Shown piece by piece: positions 7,784 through 18,451 of a stretch of DNA of 64,000 nt. Below the pieces are notes generated by a model. The model was given only the letters and a program-made list of their open reading frames with translations. It did no database searches and was not told where the DNA came from. The position numbers and the translations under genes were made by a program. Where the stretch lies: assembly GCA_022844125.1 (NCBI GenBank), contig JALHMI010000005.1, forward strand, positions 62,001-126,000, given 5' to 3'. Within the stretch, counting starts at the first letter, position 1; the number at the start of each line of letters is the position of its first letter. Origin of the DNA: Pirellulales bacterium (lineage in GTDB: Bacteria; Planctomycetota; Planctomycetia; Pirellulales; PALSA-1355).

Positions 7784-10095
7784 GCGAGCGCATCCAGCAA
7801 TTCTTCTAGTGCGGGCTCCAGCGAGTCGAATTCCATCGACTCCGCCTCGCGCCCAGTTCGCTCGATCTCGGCAAACTCCGTTATGACACTCGCCGAGACG
7901 GGATCCATGGACGCCAATGACGCGACAACCGGTGGCGGTGCGGCGTGGCCGATCGCCGCATCCACTTCGACTGTGATGGCCTCGATCGCGAGCGCCAAAG
8001 CCGTCGCGTTCAACAGCGGATCCGCATCGCTCGGCAGGTCCAGCTCCCCACTCGTTCCGGCCACTAGTGGCGCAGCATACGGCCATTCGGCCAGCGGAAT
8101 CGGGCTCTTGATCCGGGCTTCGGTCGTGAACACATATGAGTCGAGGCCGGGCACTGTGTTCGGAAAGGTCAATTCAATGAGGTAAGCCGTCGCTCCACTG
8201 GCGGGCACGTTTACATTGCCTACATACGTACCACCGCCCAGGTCGCTAAGCGGCGTGCTGAACCAGAAGATGCCCGGCGTGTACCCGTTGCGGAAGTCGC
8301 GTTTGGTCACCATGATCTTCTGCCACAGCAGCACCTGGCTAGGTTCAGTCACCGTCTGCACGTGAATCGAACCGTCCTGTTCGACCGTCCACGAGTACTC
8401 GGGCAGCGGCCGATCGTTGAGGACCGCGTCGTAGAAAGTCTTGCGACTGCTCACGGCTCGAGAGTCGAGTCCATGGCCAGTATTTGGAATGTACCGCATG
8501 TAGTTCTGATCGCCCGGAAGGTCCTGAAAGTAGAACCGCGACGAGTCGGGCACAAAGAATTCGTCGCCCGCAGAATTCAGAATCAGTTTGGGCATGTCGT
8601 CGAACCGGCCATCGCGCAAGTAGCTGTAGGGGTCGACGATCTTTCCGAGCAACTGCGCCTCGGGCGTCAGAATGCGCTCAAAGATGTCCAGGTCGGTATA
8701 GTCGTGCACCTCTTCCGAGAACTTGCCGAGCACCGAGTAGTGATTCACCATCTGCGGTGCCTGGTTCAGATTGTCAAACACGCCCGGCATGATCGCTCGC
8801 ACGCGGTCGTCCACGGCGGCGGTAAGCCAGGTGGTCCAACCGCGTTTCGATTCGCCCGAGACGACGAAGTCGACGACCTCTTGCGCGCCCGCGGAGAGAT
8901 TGCTGACGAAGTCCTGGACGGTATCCATGGCGCGGACGGCGCTCTTGACCATGGGCAGCAGCACTGGCCAGGTGTCGTTGCCCGGTTGGCCGATGTTTTC
9001 GAGGTACTTGTCGAGGGTGTAGGCGATGATCTCGTCCTCTTCCCGCTCCTGCGTTTCGCCCGTGAAGATGACGGATTGATTCGGCACGCCCCGCAGTACG
9101 GTCACCACCGATTGATTGGCTGTGGCGTAGTAAGCCATTTCCGAGCTTGGCTGCGTCGGTGGATTGCTGGCGTTGCTTCCACCTCGAATGAACAAGAGGC
9201 CCGTCGGATCGAGCTCGGCCACTTGGCCCGTCCCCGTTACCGGGACGTAGACTTCAAGCCAGTGCTTCCAGACCGGGATGTTCACGTCTTCTTCGCTCCG
9301 CCAGGTCTGGCTGGTCATGTCCAGCACGTAATAGTTGTAGGAAGTGATCTCAACCCCTGGTGTTGGACCCGACTCGAGTTCGTACTGATAGGAGTCGTCC
9401 GGCAGGCTGATGTAGTCTTCCAGCGCGCTTGACATCCGGGTATCGACGTCGAGGGTCACTGTTGCGGATTGACCTCTCACGCCGTCGGAATTCTGCACGC
9501 GAGCCTGCAATTGCACCTGGTAGATATCCTCAGAAAACTGGAGGCCCTCATTCAGAAAGAACTTCGCGCCACCACCCCACAGCGAACTCATGGTGTGGCC
9601 GCGCTCGCCCGGATCGCCAAAGTCGCCATCGCGGTTCAGATCGAGGTCGATTTCAACCAGCGAGCCGTTGGGAAGGGTGGCCTCTCCGGTCGAGGCAGCC
9701 GTCACCGTCACTTCCGGCGTCAGATCGGCCGTGAACGTGGCGAACATCGTGAGTGTCACGTCCGGCGGGGTGAGCAGGCCGTTGATCAGTAACAGCAGGT
9801 CGCTGCTGTTCAGACGATTGTCGCCCGTCGTGTCGAGATAGCTTGTTACCGGCTGAAGCGGCGGAACGGGAAGCTCACCCGTACCGGATAAGAGAATGTG
9901 ATTGGCGATGGCCAGGAAGTCGGCCGAATTAACCGTGCCGTTGGCATCCACGTCGAGGCGAAATGTCTCATTGTGCCAGGGGGTATCCGGTGAGGCCGTC
10001 GCGGCGAGCAGCCGCCGCTCCTCGAGTGATTCCATACGCAGACGTCGTGACGCGTGCGGACGCATCAAACGCCAATCACGACGAACATTTCGCAT
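7780..10095 (-). CDS. Dockerin-like/PhoPQ-related hydrolase fusion, copy 1
   Basis: The 771-residue product starts with a basic segment and MESLEERRLLAATA (21-34), a tag common at the N-terminus of large exported planctomycete proteins. Two dockerin-type EF-hand loops follow (D48-D60 and D88-D100), then a third Ca-loop-like segment DLNRDGDFGDPGE (152-164). Residues ~225-690 match the PhoPQ-activated pathogenicity-related (PqaA-type) alpha/beta hydrolase family: S416 in GESKRGWTTW, D511 in NSAGDEFF and H541 in NTGHGLD form a plausible catalytic triad. Family members are exported and of unknown substrate. An acidic tail (~690-771) follows. A paralogue lies 90 bp upstream in the same direction. 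Confidence 0.87.
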   Translation of the reverse strand: MRNVRRDWRLMRPHASRRLRMESLEERRLLAATASPDTPWHNETFRLDVDANGTVNSADFLAIANHILLSGTGELPVPPLQPVTSYLDTTGDNRLNSSDLLLLINGLLTPPDVTLTMFATFTADLTPEVTVTAASTGEATLPNGSLVEIDLDLNRDGDFGDPGERGHTMSSLWGGGAKFFLNEGLQFSEDIYQVQLQARVQNSDGVRGQSATVTLDVDTRMSSALEDYISLPDDSYQYELESGPTPGVEITSYNYYVLDMTSQTWRSEEDVNIPVWKHWLEVYVPVTGTGQVAELDPTGLLFIRGGSNASNPPTQPSSEMAYYATANQSVVTVLRGVPNQSVIFTGETQEREEDEIIAYTLDKYLENIGQPGNDTWPVLLPMVKSAVRAMDTVQDFVSNLSAGAQEVVDFVVSGESKRGWTTWLTAAVDDRVRAIMPGVFDNLNQAPQMVNHYSVLGKFSEEVHDYTDLDIFERILTPEAQLLGKIVDPYSYLRDGRFDDMPKLILNSAGDEFFVPDSSRFYFQDLPGDQNYMRYIPNTGHGLDSRAVSSRKTFYDAVLNDRPLPEYSWTVEQDGSIHVQTVTEPSQVLLWQKIMVTKRDFRNGYTPGIFWFSTPLSDLGGGTYVGNVNVPASGATAYLIELTFPNTVPGLDSYVFTTEARIKSPIPLAEWPYAAPLVAGTSGELDLPSDADPLLNATALALAIEAITVEVDAAIGHAAPPPVVASLASMDPVSASVITEFAEIERTGREAESMEFDSLEPALEELLDALA

Positions 10096-10185
10096 CAGCC
10101 ACCCCCTGAAGATTCTGAGTCATCGCGGGTGGCATGTACCGGAATTGCAGCCTGACAAGGCCGCAACTGCCGGGAGTGCCATCCG

Positions 10186-12555
10186 CTACGTAAGCAGGTC
10201 GGGAAGCAGTTCGTGTAGTGCCAGATCAACCGCCGTCTCCACGTTCGCAGCCAATTGGGGAATCGCGGGTGCTTCCAGCAACAATTCCGTGCCGTCGTCA
10301 TCCAATTGGACTGGCAGCGCCGCCGACAGCGCCGTAATCGGTCCAGCCAATTGTGCTCTCTCGTCGTCAACCGCGCCGGATTGCAGCGCCAAGGCACTCG
10401 CCGCGGCGTTGAGCATTGTATCGCCGGTGGCGCTCTTCGCTGCGTGACGGCTGGTCGTCGTAATTGCTTCTCCGAGAGAGAGCGTATCGAACGCCGATTC
10501 AAACGGCCATTCGTACATCGGCAGCGGCGACTTGACGCGCACCTCGGTCGTGAACACAAACGGATCGGAAAGGATTGGAATCGGCAGCGGATTTGTACTC
10601 GCGTACGTCAGTTCGACGAAATAACCCGTGGCCCCGCCGGCCGGCATCGCAACGTTGCCAATATACACGCCCGGCTGGCTGGCCGAGAGCAACGTCGAGG
10701 TCCACGTCAGCGAGGGATGGAAAGTCCGACGGAAATCGCGGGAGTTTGGATTTGTGGCCTGCCACAGCCGGACCGCCAAGGGCTGGGTATCGGTTTCAAC
10801 CCGAATCGCTCCGTCCTGACCCACTGTCCACGAATACTTTGGCAACGTACGGTTGTTGAGAACCGCATCGACGAACGTAATTGTCGCGCTCGCGACTTTG
10901 CTTTGCTGCGGACTGGGATCATCCAGATCGATGTCCAGGCCGTGGCCAGTATTTGGCAGGTAGATCAGGTAGTTGTCTTCGCCCGGAATGTCGTCAAAGT
11001 AGAATTGGGCCGAATCGCTGACGAAGAACTCGTCGCCCGCGGAGTTGATAATCAGCTTGGGCATGTTGTCAAAGCGGCCGTTCGCCAGGTAGGTGTACGG
11101 ATCGACGATGCGCGACAGAGGCAGAGCCTCCGGCGTCAGAATGCGATGAAAGATCTCCATCTCGTTATATGGCTGCACCGCCTCTGAAAAGAAGCCGTAG
11201 GCGCCGTAGTGGTGGACCATCTGCACACCCTGGTTCAGATTGTCGAACACGCCCGGTAAAATCGCCCGCACGCGGTCGTCAATCGCGGCCGTGAGCCATG
11301 TGGTCCAGCCGCGTTTGGAATATCCAGTCACGACAAAGTCATCAATCGTGGGAATCAGCGTCTGCGTGGTATCCATCGCGCGGACGGCACTCTTGACCAT
11401 GGCCACGAGCACCGGCCAGGTGTCGTTGCCCGGTTCTCCGATGTTCTCCAGGAATTTGTCGAACGAGTAAGCGATGATCTCGTCTTCGGTTCGGCTCTCG
11501 GTTTCATCGGTGAAGATCACCGGTTCGTTCGGCACAACCTTGAGTTGCACGAACACGCTGCCGAGCAGCAAAGAGGCCTGGCCCAACAAGTCGATCGCCC
11601 CGGGCACGTTCGTGAAGTTTCCGTTGCTGCCACCGTCGATCAACAGCACGGCCGAGTCGGAGATCGCCCCAGTTGGCACATACATCGTGAGCCAATGTCG
11701 CCACACAGGGCGATCGACATCTTCCGTACTTCGCCAGGTCTGGCTGGTCATGTCAATCGCGAAATATCGATAGCTGCCAAGCAACGGAATGGAGCGCAAC
11801 TCGCCATTGTCACCGTTGCGCTTCTGGAAGCTGTAGGAAGGGTCCGGCGTGTTCACGTAGTTGGCCAGCGCATCGGAAGTGAGCGTGTCAACCGTCAGCG
11901 GTATCGCGGGACTGGTGCCGAACACGGCCCGCGTATCTTTGACCCGCGCCTGCAGACGCACGGAGTAAAGCTCGTCGCTCCTTGGCAGAGCCGTGGTCAG
12001 CGTGAAATGCGACTCGCCCTGATAGAGAGTGGACTGGGTGTGGCCGGATTCGCCGGGATCAACGAAATCGCCATCGTTGTTGAGATCCACGTCGAGCAGC
12101 ACGACGGTGCCGTCAGGCAGTGTGCCGGCCTCACCTTCGCTGACCTTGACTGTGACTTTCGGCGTGACGTCCACGGTGAACGAGGCCAATGTGGACGCTT
12201 CGACTTCCGGACGCGACAGCAGCGCGTTGATGATGAGCAATAAGTCGCTGCTGTTGACCCGATTGTTGCCGTCCGTATCATAGAACGTGGTTACCGGGTT
12301 GGGCGGCACACCCAACGCGCCCATTCCAACCGTCAGTATTCGGTTGATGACGGTCAGCATATCCGTGGAAATGACAACGCCATCTCCCGTCACATCCAGC
12401 GGATAAACGGGATTCTGCCAGGGCGACTCGGCGGCCAGCGGCGTGGCTTCGATCACCGAAGCAGCGGTCAGAATCCGTCGCTCTTCCAGTACTTCCACCT
12501 GCAACGAGCGCCATCGAGTGCGCTCTTTGCCCATCGAGTGAAGGCCTCTGAACAT
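10186..12555 (-). CDS. Dockerin-like/PhoPQ-related hydrolase fusion, copy 2
   Basis: This 789-residue paralogue has the same architecture as copy 1: LEERRILTAA tag (23-32), two dockerin-like loops (D54-D65 and D93-D104), a third loop near DLNNDGDFVDPGE (157-169), and the PhoPQ-related hydrolase domain. The matching triad is S413 (GYSKRGWTTW), D508 (NSAGDEFF) and H538 (NTGHGLD). Both copies share long near-identical stretches around the nucleophile and a variable acidic C-terminal tail. The pair is best explained by tandem duplication, with the two genes probably co-transcribed. MGKER at residue 8 is an alternative start. The dockerin-like part may bind calcium or a partner; no cohesin is visible here. 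Confidence 0.86.
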   Translation of the reverse strand: MFRGLHSMGKERTRWRSLQVEVLEERRILTAASVIEATPLAAESPWQNPVYPLDVTGDGVVISTDMLTVINRILTVGMGALGVPPNPVTTFYDTDGNNRVNSSDLLLIINALLSRPEVEASTLASFTVDVTPKVTVKVSEGEAGTLPDGTVVLLDVDLNNDGDFVDPGESGHTQSTLYQGESHFTLTTALPRSDELYSVRLQARVKDTRAVFGTSPAIPLTVDTLTSDALANYVNTPDPSYSFQKRNGDNGELRSIPLLGSYRYFAIDMTSQTWRSTEDVDRPVWRHWLTMYVPTGAISDSAVLLIDGGSNGNFTNVPGAIDLLGQASLLLGSVFVQLKVVPNEPVIFTDETESRTEDEIIAYSFDKFLENIGEPGNDTWPVLVAMVKSAVRAMDTTQTLIPTIDDFVVTGYSKRGWTTWLTAAIDDRVRAILPGVFDNLNQGVQMVHHYGAYGFFSEAVQPYNEMEIFHRILTPEALPLSRIVDPYTYLANGRFDNMPKLIINSAGDEFFVSDSAQFYFDDIPGEDNYLIYLPNTGHGLDIDLDDPSPQQSKVASATITFVDAVLNNRTLPKYSWTVGQDGAIRVETDTQPLAVRLWQATNPNSRDFRRTFHPSLTWTSTLLSASQPGVYIGNVAMPAGGATGYFVELTYASTNPLPIPILSDPFVFTTEVRVKSPLPMYEWPFESAFDTLSLGEAITTTSRHAAKSATGDTMLNAAASALALQSGAVDDERAQLAGPITALSAALPVQLDDDGTELLLEAPAIPQLAANVETAVDLALHELLPDLLT

Positions 12556-12751
12556 GCCTCGTCCCCTGCCTGCCTGGGTGCGCGTTTGTTCCTGAACGCG
12601 GAGCTAGGGAGGCAACTACAGCCTCCCACCGTCTGCAGCGGCTAAGATACTAACGCTCGCGGGCTGAGGATAGTCTTTGATCAAGCTTTTTTTAGCGGAG
12701 ATTGCGATTGCGCACGCAGGAGCTGCTGAAGCGCTCGCTGAAAGTGGTCAA

Positions 12752-12967
12752 TCAGTTCGCCAGATTGGTCTGGCGTTGGCGTGAGGCTTCTCGAACGCCT
12801 TGGATTACTTCCTTGCTCTTTTCAATTACTTCCGAGGCCTCTTCGCGAACCTTGCTCTTGTCGATCTGGATAGTGATCTTGTTGTCCTCAGACCGCTGAA
12901 GCGTAATCGCCCCGGTCACAACCAGCCCAATTACGGCCACCACGGCCAAAATCAGCAGCAAACGCAT
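12752..12967 (-). CDS. Small single-pass membrane protein
   Basis: A 71-residue protein starts at ATG with GGAG eight bases upstream. It has one N-terminal hydrophobic helix (residues 2-22), then a charged, probably helical segment (KITIQIDKSKVREEASEV and onward) rich in Lys, Glu and Gln. This layout suggests a membrane-anchored coiled-coil peptide. The ribosome-binding site and amino-acid composition favour a real gene. I do not recognise a named family and cannot assign a role. Confidence 0.6.
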   Translation of the reverse strand: MRLLLILAVVAVIGLVVTGAITLQRSEDNKITIQIDKSKVREEASEVIEKSKEVIQGVREASRQRQTNLAN

Positions 12968-13163
12968 CGGGATTCTCCGCGGAGTTCGTCGGTCACCAGT
13001 GGCCTGGTCCGTCGGCGAACAGGCTCAAAGGGTGCGGAGTGTAGCGGCATGTTGCTTGGGAGGCAACGGCAATTGCTTGATGAGAGCCCCGACGCCGGGC
13101 CGTTTCAAGTAATGCGTGCAGGCAGAGTGCTGATTGGAGTCTCGAACGCGTTACTGGCTAACC

Positions 13164-13787
13164 TTAGCGTGCAGCCAAACCCAATTGCTTGCGGCGCTCA
13201 GCGCGCATCCGCGCTTTCTCGGCACGCATGGCTCGACTTTGCGGTGAACTGCGGTCCAGGTAGGACTTCCGCCGGGCATTGGGATCGCCGCTTGAGTCGC
13301 GGCTGCGGCCGCCGCGTCGCCCCATGTCTCCACCACCCCCGCCGCCCGGACCGCCACGGCCGCCCTGGGCTCGCCGTTTTTCACGTTCCTTACGCCGTTC
13401 TTCGTCGCGTTTAATCTCTTCATCAAGTGCTTTTTGCTGCTCTTGCGGCGACAGGGCAAAGAACTCTCCTAGTTGCTTGCCTTCTTCAAGTTCCCACCGA
13501 GCTTCGCGGTCATTGCGCAACTGTTGACGCGTCGCCTCGGGCAGTTGCTCGTACTCTTGACGCATCTGCTGGAACAAGTCGCGGCGCTGCTCATCGGTGG
13601 CGCCGTCCATTTGTTCGCGCAGTTCCTCGATTCGCGCCACGCCGGGATCCTTGCCGCCGTACATGGCATAGCCGACCGCCGCAATCAGCAGGAATAGTAT
13701 GGTAGCGATGGCGATCTTCTGGCCGCGGCCAGAACCTTCACTGCTCTTTCCCGTTCGCACAGGGCGCGCCGCTCGAGGATTTGGCAT
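13164..13787 (-). CDS. Single-pass membrane protein with charged coiled coil and Gly-rich tail
   Basis: The 207 residues comprise a basic N-terminus, one transmembrane helix (about residues 25-44, IAIATILFLLIAAVGYAMYG), a long Glu/Gln/Arg-rich helical region (50-140; LREQMDGATDEQRRDLFQQM, LSPQEQQKALDEEIKRDEE), a Gly-rich linker near 143-157, and a strongly basic C-terminus (RAEKARMRAERRKQ). This looks like a signal-anchored periplasmic or cytoplasmic coiled-coil protein; the basic tail could touch nucleic acid or the cell surface. No family recognised. It precedes the DUF1559 gene on the same strand but transcription would reach it after DUF1559 (47 bp gap). Confidence 0.68.
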   Translation of the reverse strand: MPNPRAARPVRTGKSSEGSGRGQKIAIATILFLLIAAVGYAMYGGKDPGVARIEELREQMDGATDEQRRDLFQQMRQEYEQLPEATRQQLRNDREARWELEEGKQLGEFFALSPQEQQKALDEEIKRDEERRKEREKRRAQGGRGGPGGGGGGDMGRRGGRSRDSSGDPNARRKSYLDRSSPQSRAMRAEKARMRAERRKQLGLAAR

Positions 13788-13834
13788 GTTCGTTGACCTT
13801 TAAAATAATCGTCCTGTGAGAAGAGCGTTCCGCT

Positions 13835-14563
13835 TTACATCGAGTCTGCGTGCCCGTCTAGATAGACAAAGCAGCGAGAACCGTCTTGGCCCTTGGGGCC
13901 ATGAAAGTTTTCAAAGTCGTAGGCGACCCAGATGGTGCCCGTGCTGCGATGGGACTCGGTGCCATTACTGCGGCGACGAATTACCACTTGCTGCCGGGTT
14001 TTGCCCGTCAGGTCGCGATCATTGTATTCGTAGCTGGTGCCCTCGGCGTCGTAATAGCTCTTCGCTTCCTGTGGTCGGCCAATCGCCACCAGCGCCGCAT
14101 CGCGATAGACCATGTCGTCGCCGGGGCAGGCGAACAGCGGATCGCGCTCGATGAACCGCTGGGCGCCGGGAGCCTCTGGAGTCGCGTCGGGAAAATCGGG
14201 ATCCGGCTCGTGCGGGCTGTTGGAACCTACCGCCGTCGGCGTGTCGGTATCCGTCTTGTCGATACTTAAGGCTCCCCGTTCCATGTACGGACCCAATGCC
14301 GTCACCATGCTCGGCCGCTTGGAAATACTCGGCATCCGAGCGCAGTCTGGAAACTTGGCCATCTGGCCGCGGGCATCCATGTAGTGCTGGAGGGCCAGAC
14401 CTACCTGCCTTAGGTTGGAGAGGCACTGCGTCTTCCGCGCGGCGCCCCGGGCGTACTGTACGGCGGGCAGAAGCATGCCCACCAGAATCGCGATAATCGC
14501 AATCACCACAAGGAGTTCGACCAACGTGAAGCCCGCCCTTTGGAATTCGCTGCGTGCCTTCAT
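13835..14563 (-). CDS. DUF1559 domain pseudopilin-like protein
   Basis: The product (242 residues from ATG 14563; an in-frame GTG lies at 14575) begins with a type IV prepilin-like leader: a short basic segment, GFTLVE at residues 11-16, then [20 protein letters not shown] leader peptidase would cut after the Gly and methylate Phe. The C-terminal half fits DUF1559 (formerly SBP_bac_10), including an early [19 protein letters not shown] motif and the terminal [11 protein letters not shown] with its DG-H signature. Members are hugely expanded in planctomycetes and thought to be exported through a type II secretion-like apparatus; their function is unknown. The gene is divergent from dgoK. Confidence 0.9.
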   Translation of the reverse strand: MKARSEFQRAGFTLVELLVVIAIIAILVGMLLPAVQYARGAARKTQCLSNLRQVGLALQHYMDARGQMAKFPDCARMPSISKRPSMVTALGPYMERGALSIDKTDTDTPTAVGSNSPHEPDPDFPDATPEAPGAQRFIERDPLFACPGDDMVYRDAALVAIGRPQEAKSYYDAEGTSYEYNDRDLTGKTRQQVVIRRRSNGTESHRSTGTIWVAYDFENFHGPKGQDGSRCFVYLDGHADSM

Positions 14564-14787
14564 GGCGTCGTCCACTTGAGACCTTAACTGCTAGTAATTG
14601 ACGGCTTTGCGGCGGACTGTCAAACTCTGCCCACTCTCTTGATACCCCGGAGGAGCGTGAAAGTTCCGCGGTATTGTGCAAGCGAACCCGTAAATCATGG
14701 GCCTGCGAGACATGCTTGCACCACTTTTCCGTAAAGCTGGGGAAAATAAGTCCCTTTTCCTCCGCCGCGATCGGTGGCCAGTACACT

Positions 14788-15783
14788 ATGTCGTCTTCGC
14801 TGTTTGTCAATTGTGATTGGGGAACCTCTCGGCTACGAATGCGCGCCATCGGTATGGAGCCCTGGCAGATTTTGTCCGAGTACCGCTCAGCAGACGGCAC
14901 CGCCAGCATCGCCGCCAGCTACCAGGGCGCCGAGCGGCCGCATGCTTTTGCCACGATTCTGGCCGAGGGGCTCGTGCCCCTGGCCTCGCAACATGGCCAC
15001 CGACTGGCTGGCGCGCCGGTCCTGATCTCAGGGATGGCAAGCTCCTCGATCGGCTGGCGCGAACTGCCGTACGCAAGCCTGCCAATCTTGTTGGATGGCG
15101 CACAGCTAATCTGGCAAGAGATGCCGCCGGTCGCCTCAGTTGTAGGCGAGCATCGCGTCCTGCTTATCTCGGGCATTCGCAGTCAGACCGACATCATGCG
15201 TGGCGAAGAGTCTGAACTGATCGGCCTTTTCACGCTGCCCGACATCGAGGAACTAGCGACAAACTCAGTCGTAATCAAGCCGGGCACCCACTCCAAGCAT
15301 CTGCGGATACTTGACGGCGCGCTGGTCGATTTCCAGACCTACATGACCGGCGAACTCTTTGCAGTATTGAGCAGACATAGCGTACTCAAGCATTCCGTTG
15401 GTGAAGAACCGGCGGGGCCGCTCAATTCGCCGGCCAGCGAGGACTTTCTGGCGGGGGTTGAGCACGCGCGATTGCGCCCGTTGAGCTCCGCGATGTTTCA
15501 GGTCCGAACGCGCGATGTGCTCGCTAACCTACCCGCGGAGGGAAATCGCGACTTTCTGAGCGGTGTGCTGGTTGGCGCCGAACTCGCCGGCTTGGCGAGC
15601 GAGACTGTGCGGACGCCGATCGTTCTGGCGGCGACAGAGCCGCTCGCGACTTCCTATCTCGCGGCGCTTGAGCAATTGGGACTGGAAAGTCGACTCGTGA
15701 TTGTGCCGCCGGACGCTGTGGAACTGCTCAGCGCTCGGGGTCAGGCCATTCTGCTGGCGAAGTTCCTGGCCAAGAAACCATGA
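14788..15783 (+). CDS. dgoK: 2-dehydro-3-deoxygalactonokinase
   Basis: The 331-residue protein matches the DgoK family, which phosphorylates 2-keto-3-deoxygalactonate in the De Ley-Doudoroff galactose route. The start is ATG 14788, giving MSSSLFVNCDWGTSRLR; DWGTSR (10-15) is the actin-fold phosphate-1 loop. Further family motifs are ISGMASSSIGW, LISGIRSQTDIMRGEE near the middle, and VIKPGTHSKH. Cytoplasmic. The aldolase (dgoA) and dehydratase that would complete the pathway are not adjacent, so the physiological sugar must be inferred from genes elsewhere. It is divergent from the DUF1559 gene with a 224-bp spacer and is followed by the PSD1 gene after 146 bp. Confidence 0.88.
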   Translation: MSSSLFVNCDWGTSRLRMRAIGMEPWQILSEYRSADGTASIAASYQGAERPHAFATILAEGLVPLASQHGHRLAGAPVLISGMASSSIGWRELPYASLPILLDGAQLIWQEMPPVASVVGEHRVLLISGIRSQTDIMRGEESELIGLFTLPDIEELATNSVVIKPGTHSKHLRILDGALVDFQTYMTGELFAVLSRHSVLKHSVGEEPAGPLNSPASEDFLAGVEHARLRPLSSAMFQVRTRDVLANLPAEGNRDFLSGVLVGAELAGLASETVRTPIVLAATEPLATSYLAALEQLGLESRLVIVPPDAVELLSARGQAILLAKFLAKKP

Positions 15784-15929
15784 GCTCGCGGAAACAAACG
15801 GCTTGTTCTCAGCGGCAATCTGGTTGGGTATGATGGGACACACCGGCCTACCTCCATGCGCGTTTGCCGCTCGGTGAGCCGGCGGATCAAAGTTGCCCCG
15901 CATTCCTCCAGCCTGCCTTGCGTCACGCG

Positions 15930-18446
15930 ATGCCGATCTCGCCGCGGATCCTAGGTTTGTTTGTGTCCCTCAGCCTGGCGCTGCTGCGGATCGAAATCCA
16001 TGCCGACGAACCGGCCGTCGACTTCGATCGCGACGTGAAACCAATCCTGGCGGCCCACTGCTTCGATTGTCACGGGGCAGACTCACAGGAATCCGGGCTT
16101 AGGCTCGATCGCACCGACACCCGCGCTCTCGGCGGCAATGGTGGCGCGGCAATCCTCCCGGGCAAGAGTTCCGACAGCCCACTCTTGATTGCGATTCGGG
16201 GCGGAAATGAACGCGTGCCCAAGATGCCGCCAGATGGCTCGACGCTGTCGGCTGAGGAAATCAACTTGCTCGTGCGTTGGATCGATGCCGGGGCGGTGGC
16301 CCCCGCAGATGCCGAGCAACTCGCTTCACGCCAGAGCGATCACTGGTCGTTTCAGCCGCTGTCGGCAGTCTCTCCGCCGCAAGTCTCTAATTTGGAGTAT
16401 GTGCGGAATCCGATCGACACTTTCGTGCTGGCCCGTCTGGAAGCAGAGGGGCTAAATCCCTCGAAAGAAGCCGACCGCGCGACGTTGATTCGCCGCGTGA
16501 CGCTCGATCTGACCGGCCTGCCACCCACGGTGGCAGAAGTTGACGCTTACCTAAATGATCCGCACGAGGACGCCTATGAGATCGTGGTCGATCGGCTCCT
16601 GGCTTCACCGCACTATGGCGAACGCTGGGGGCGGCAGTGGCTCGACGTCGCCCGCTACGCCGATTCGAACGGATACACGATCGACGGTGCGCGCTCAATC
16701 TGGAAGTATCGCGACTGGGTGATCGAAGCCTTCAATCGGGATCTACCGTTTGACCAGTTCACCATTGAACAGCTCGCCGGCGACCTCCTGCCGGGCGCGA
16801 CCATCGAGCAGAAGATCGCCACCGGCTTCCATCGAAACACGATGGTCAACGAAGAGGGCGGCACCGATCCGGAGCAGTTTCGCGTCGAGGCCGTGGTCGA
16901 TCGCGTAAGCACGACCGGTGCGGCGTTTATGGGGCTCACGCTCGGCTGCGCCCGCTGTCACGATCACAAGTTCGACCCGATCTCGCAGCGTGAGTTCTAC
17001 CAACTCTTCGCAGTGTTCAACGGTGCCGACGAGCCGGCGCTGCCCGTTCCTACTCGGCAACAGTCTAAGGAACTGCCGGCACTCGAAGCTGAAATCAAGC
17101 AGTCGCTCGAGCGGTTGGGAATGGTGGATGCCAACCTCGGAACTCGGCAGGCAGAATGGGAGGCGGCCTACGCGGCGAATTCGGAGCAAGATCGGGCTGC
17201 CTTGAGTTTTGCTCCCGAGGTGACTTCCGCCCTGGCCATACCTGCTGGCCAGCGAAGCACGGAGCAACTCGAATTGATTCGTGGCGTATACCAGAAGATT
17301 GATCCCGAGCGCATACCGTTGGCGGAGAGTATCGAATCGCTCAAGAGACAGCAGGAGCAGGTAAAGAAGAGCATCACGACCACGCTCGTCATGCGAGAGC
17401 GGAAGGAACATCGCGAAACGTTCGTGCACGTGCGCGGCGACTTCCTGCAACCCGGCGCCCCGGTAAAGCCAGGCGTGCCCGCCGTCCTGCCCCCGTTGAC
17501 CGCTCGCGGCACGCAAACCGATCGCCTCGATTTTGCCCGCTGGCTGGTCGATGACGAACATCCCCTCACCGCGCGAGTGACGGTCAACCGAATCTGGCAG
17601 ACATACTTTGGCCAAGGGCTGGTGGCCACCGAAAACGACTTCGGACAGCAAGGCGAAGCGCCATCACACCCTGAGCTGCTGGATTGGCTCGCCCGGACAT
17701 TTATCACCGGCGGTTGGAGCCAGAAAGCGTTGCACCGGCTCATTGTCACCAGTGGTGTCTATCGGCAATCGTCGCATGCACGTCCCGAATTGGCCGGAGC
17801 GGACCCCTACAACAAACTTCTTGCCCGGCAAGTCCGCCTACGGCTTGAGGCCGAAGCGATTCGCGATTCCGCACTGGCCGCAAGCGGACTTTTGAGTCGC
17901 GAACTTGGCGGCCCCGGCGTCTATCCCCCGCAGCCCGAGGGCATCTACCGTTTCACTCAACAAGTGAAGTTCTGGGGGACGGCCAAGGATTCGGATCGTT
18001 TTCGCCGCGGACTATACACGTATCTGTGGCGGTCGAGCCCGTACCCCTTCCTGAAGACCTTCGACGTGCCGGACGCCGTTGTGTCCTGCACGCGGCGGCC
18101 GCGGTCGAACACGCCGCTGCAAGCGTTGACGCTGGCCAACGACCTCGCGTTCGTCGAAATCGCCCAGGGCTACGCTTCGAACCTGCTCGCGCAACCGACG
18201 CTCGGCGACCGGGCCCGCGCCGAGCAGGCGTTTCGTCAGACACTCGCTCGCAAGCCGAATGCGCATGAATTGATCCGCCTGCTCGAGTATCTCGAATCGC
18301 AACGGGCACATTTCGTCGCCTCTCCGGAAGACGCCGCCCAAGTGGCTCAGCGCGATTCCGGCGCACCGAATGCCGCCGAAGTCGCCGCCTGGACTATGGT
18401 CGCCCGGGTATTGCTGAACCTTGACGAATTCATCACGCGGGAGTGA
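15930..18446 (+). CDS. PSD1 and planctomycete cytochrome C domain protein
   Basis: The 838-residue protein has a signal peptide ([20 protein letters not shown]) and then the planctomycete cytochrome C domain with the heme-binding motif CFDCH at residues 44-48. DUF1549 follows (about 140-350; [45 protein letters not shown]), with a second CARCHDH motif, then a spacer helix and DUF1553 (about 530-800; [40 protein letters not shown]). This is the standard surface/periplasmic PSD1 layout. Its biochemical role is unproven; pairing with a DUF1501 gene is the rule, and here the next gene is DUF1501 with a 5-bp gap. Confidence 0.93.
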   Translation: MPISPRILGLFVSLSLALLRIEIHADEPAVDFDRDVKPILAAHCFDCHGADSQESGLRLDRTDTRALGGNGGAAILPGKSSDSPLLIAIRGGNERVPKMPPDGSTLSAEEINLLVRWIDAGAVAPADAEQLASRQSDHWSFQPLSAVSPPQVSNLEYVRNPIDTFVLARLEAEGLNPSKEADRATLIRRVTLDLTGLPPTVAEVDAYLNDPHEDAYEIVVDRLLASPHYGERWGRQWLDVARYADSNGYTIDGARSIWKYRDWVIEAFNRDLPFDQFTIEQLAGDLLPGATIEQKIATGFHRNTMVNEEGGTDPEQFRVEAVVDRVSTTGAAFMGLTLGCARCHDHKFDPISQREFYQLFAVFNGADEPALPVPTRQQSKELPALEAEIKQSLERLGMVDANLGTRQAEWEAAYAANSEQDRAALSFAPEVTSALAIPAGQRSTEQLELIRGVYQKIDPERIPLAESIESLKRQQEQVKKSITTTLVMRERKEHRETFVHVRGDFLQPGAPVKPGVPAVLPPLTARGTQTDRLDFARWLVDDEHPLTARVTVNRIWQTYFGQGLVATENDFGQQGEAPSHPELLDWLARTFITGGWSQKALHRLIVTSGVYRQSSHARPELAGADPYNKLLARQVRLRLEAEAIRDSALAASGLLSRELGGPGVYPPQPEGIYRFTQQVKFWGTAKDSDRFRRGLYTYLWRSSPYPFLKTFDVPDAVVSCTRRPRSNTPLQALTLANDLAFVEIAQGYASNLLAQPTLGDRARAEQAFRQTLARKPNAHELIRLLEYLESQRAHFVASPEDAAQVAQRDSGAPNAAEVAAWTMVARVLLNLDEFITRE

Positions 18447-18451
18447 GCAAG

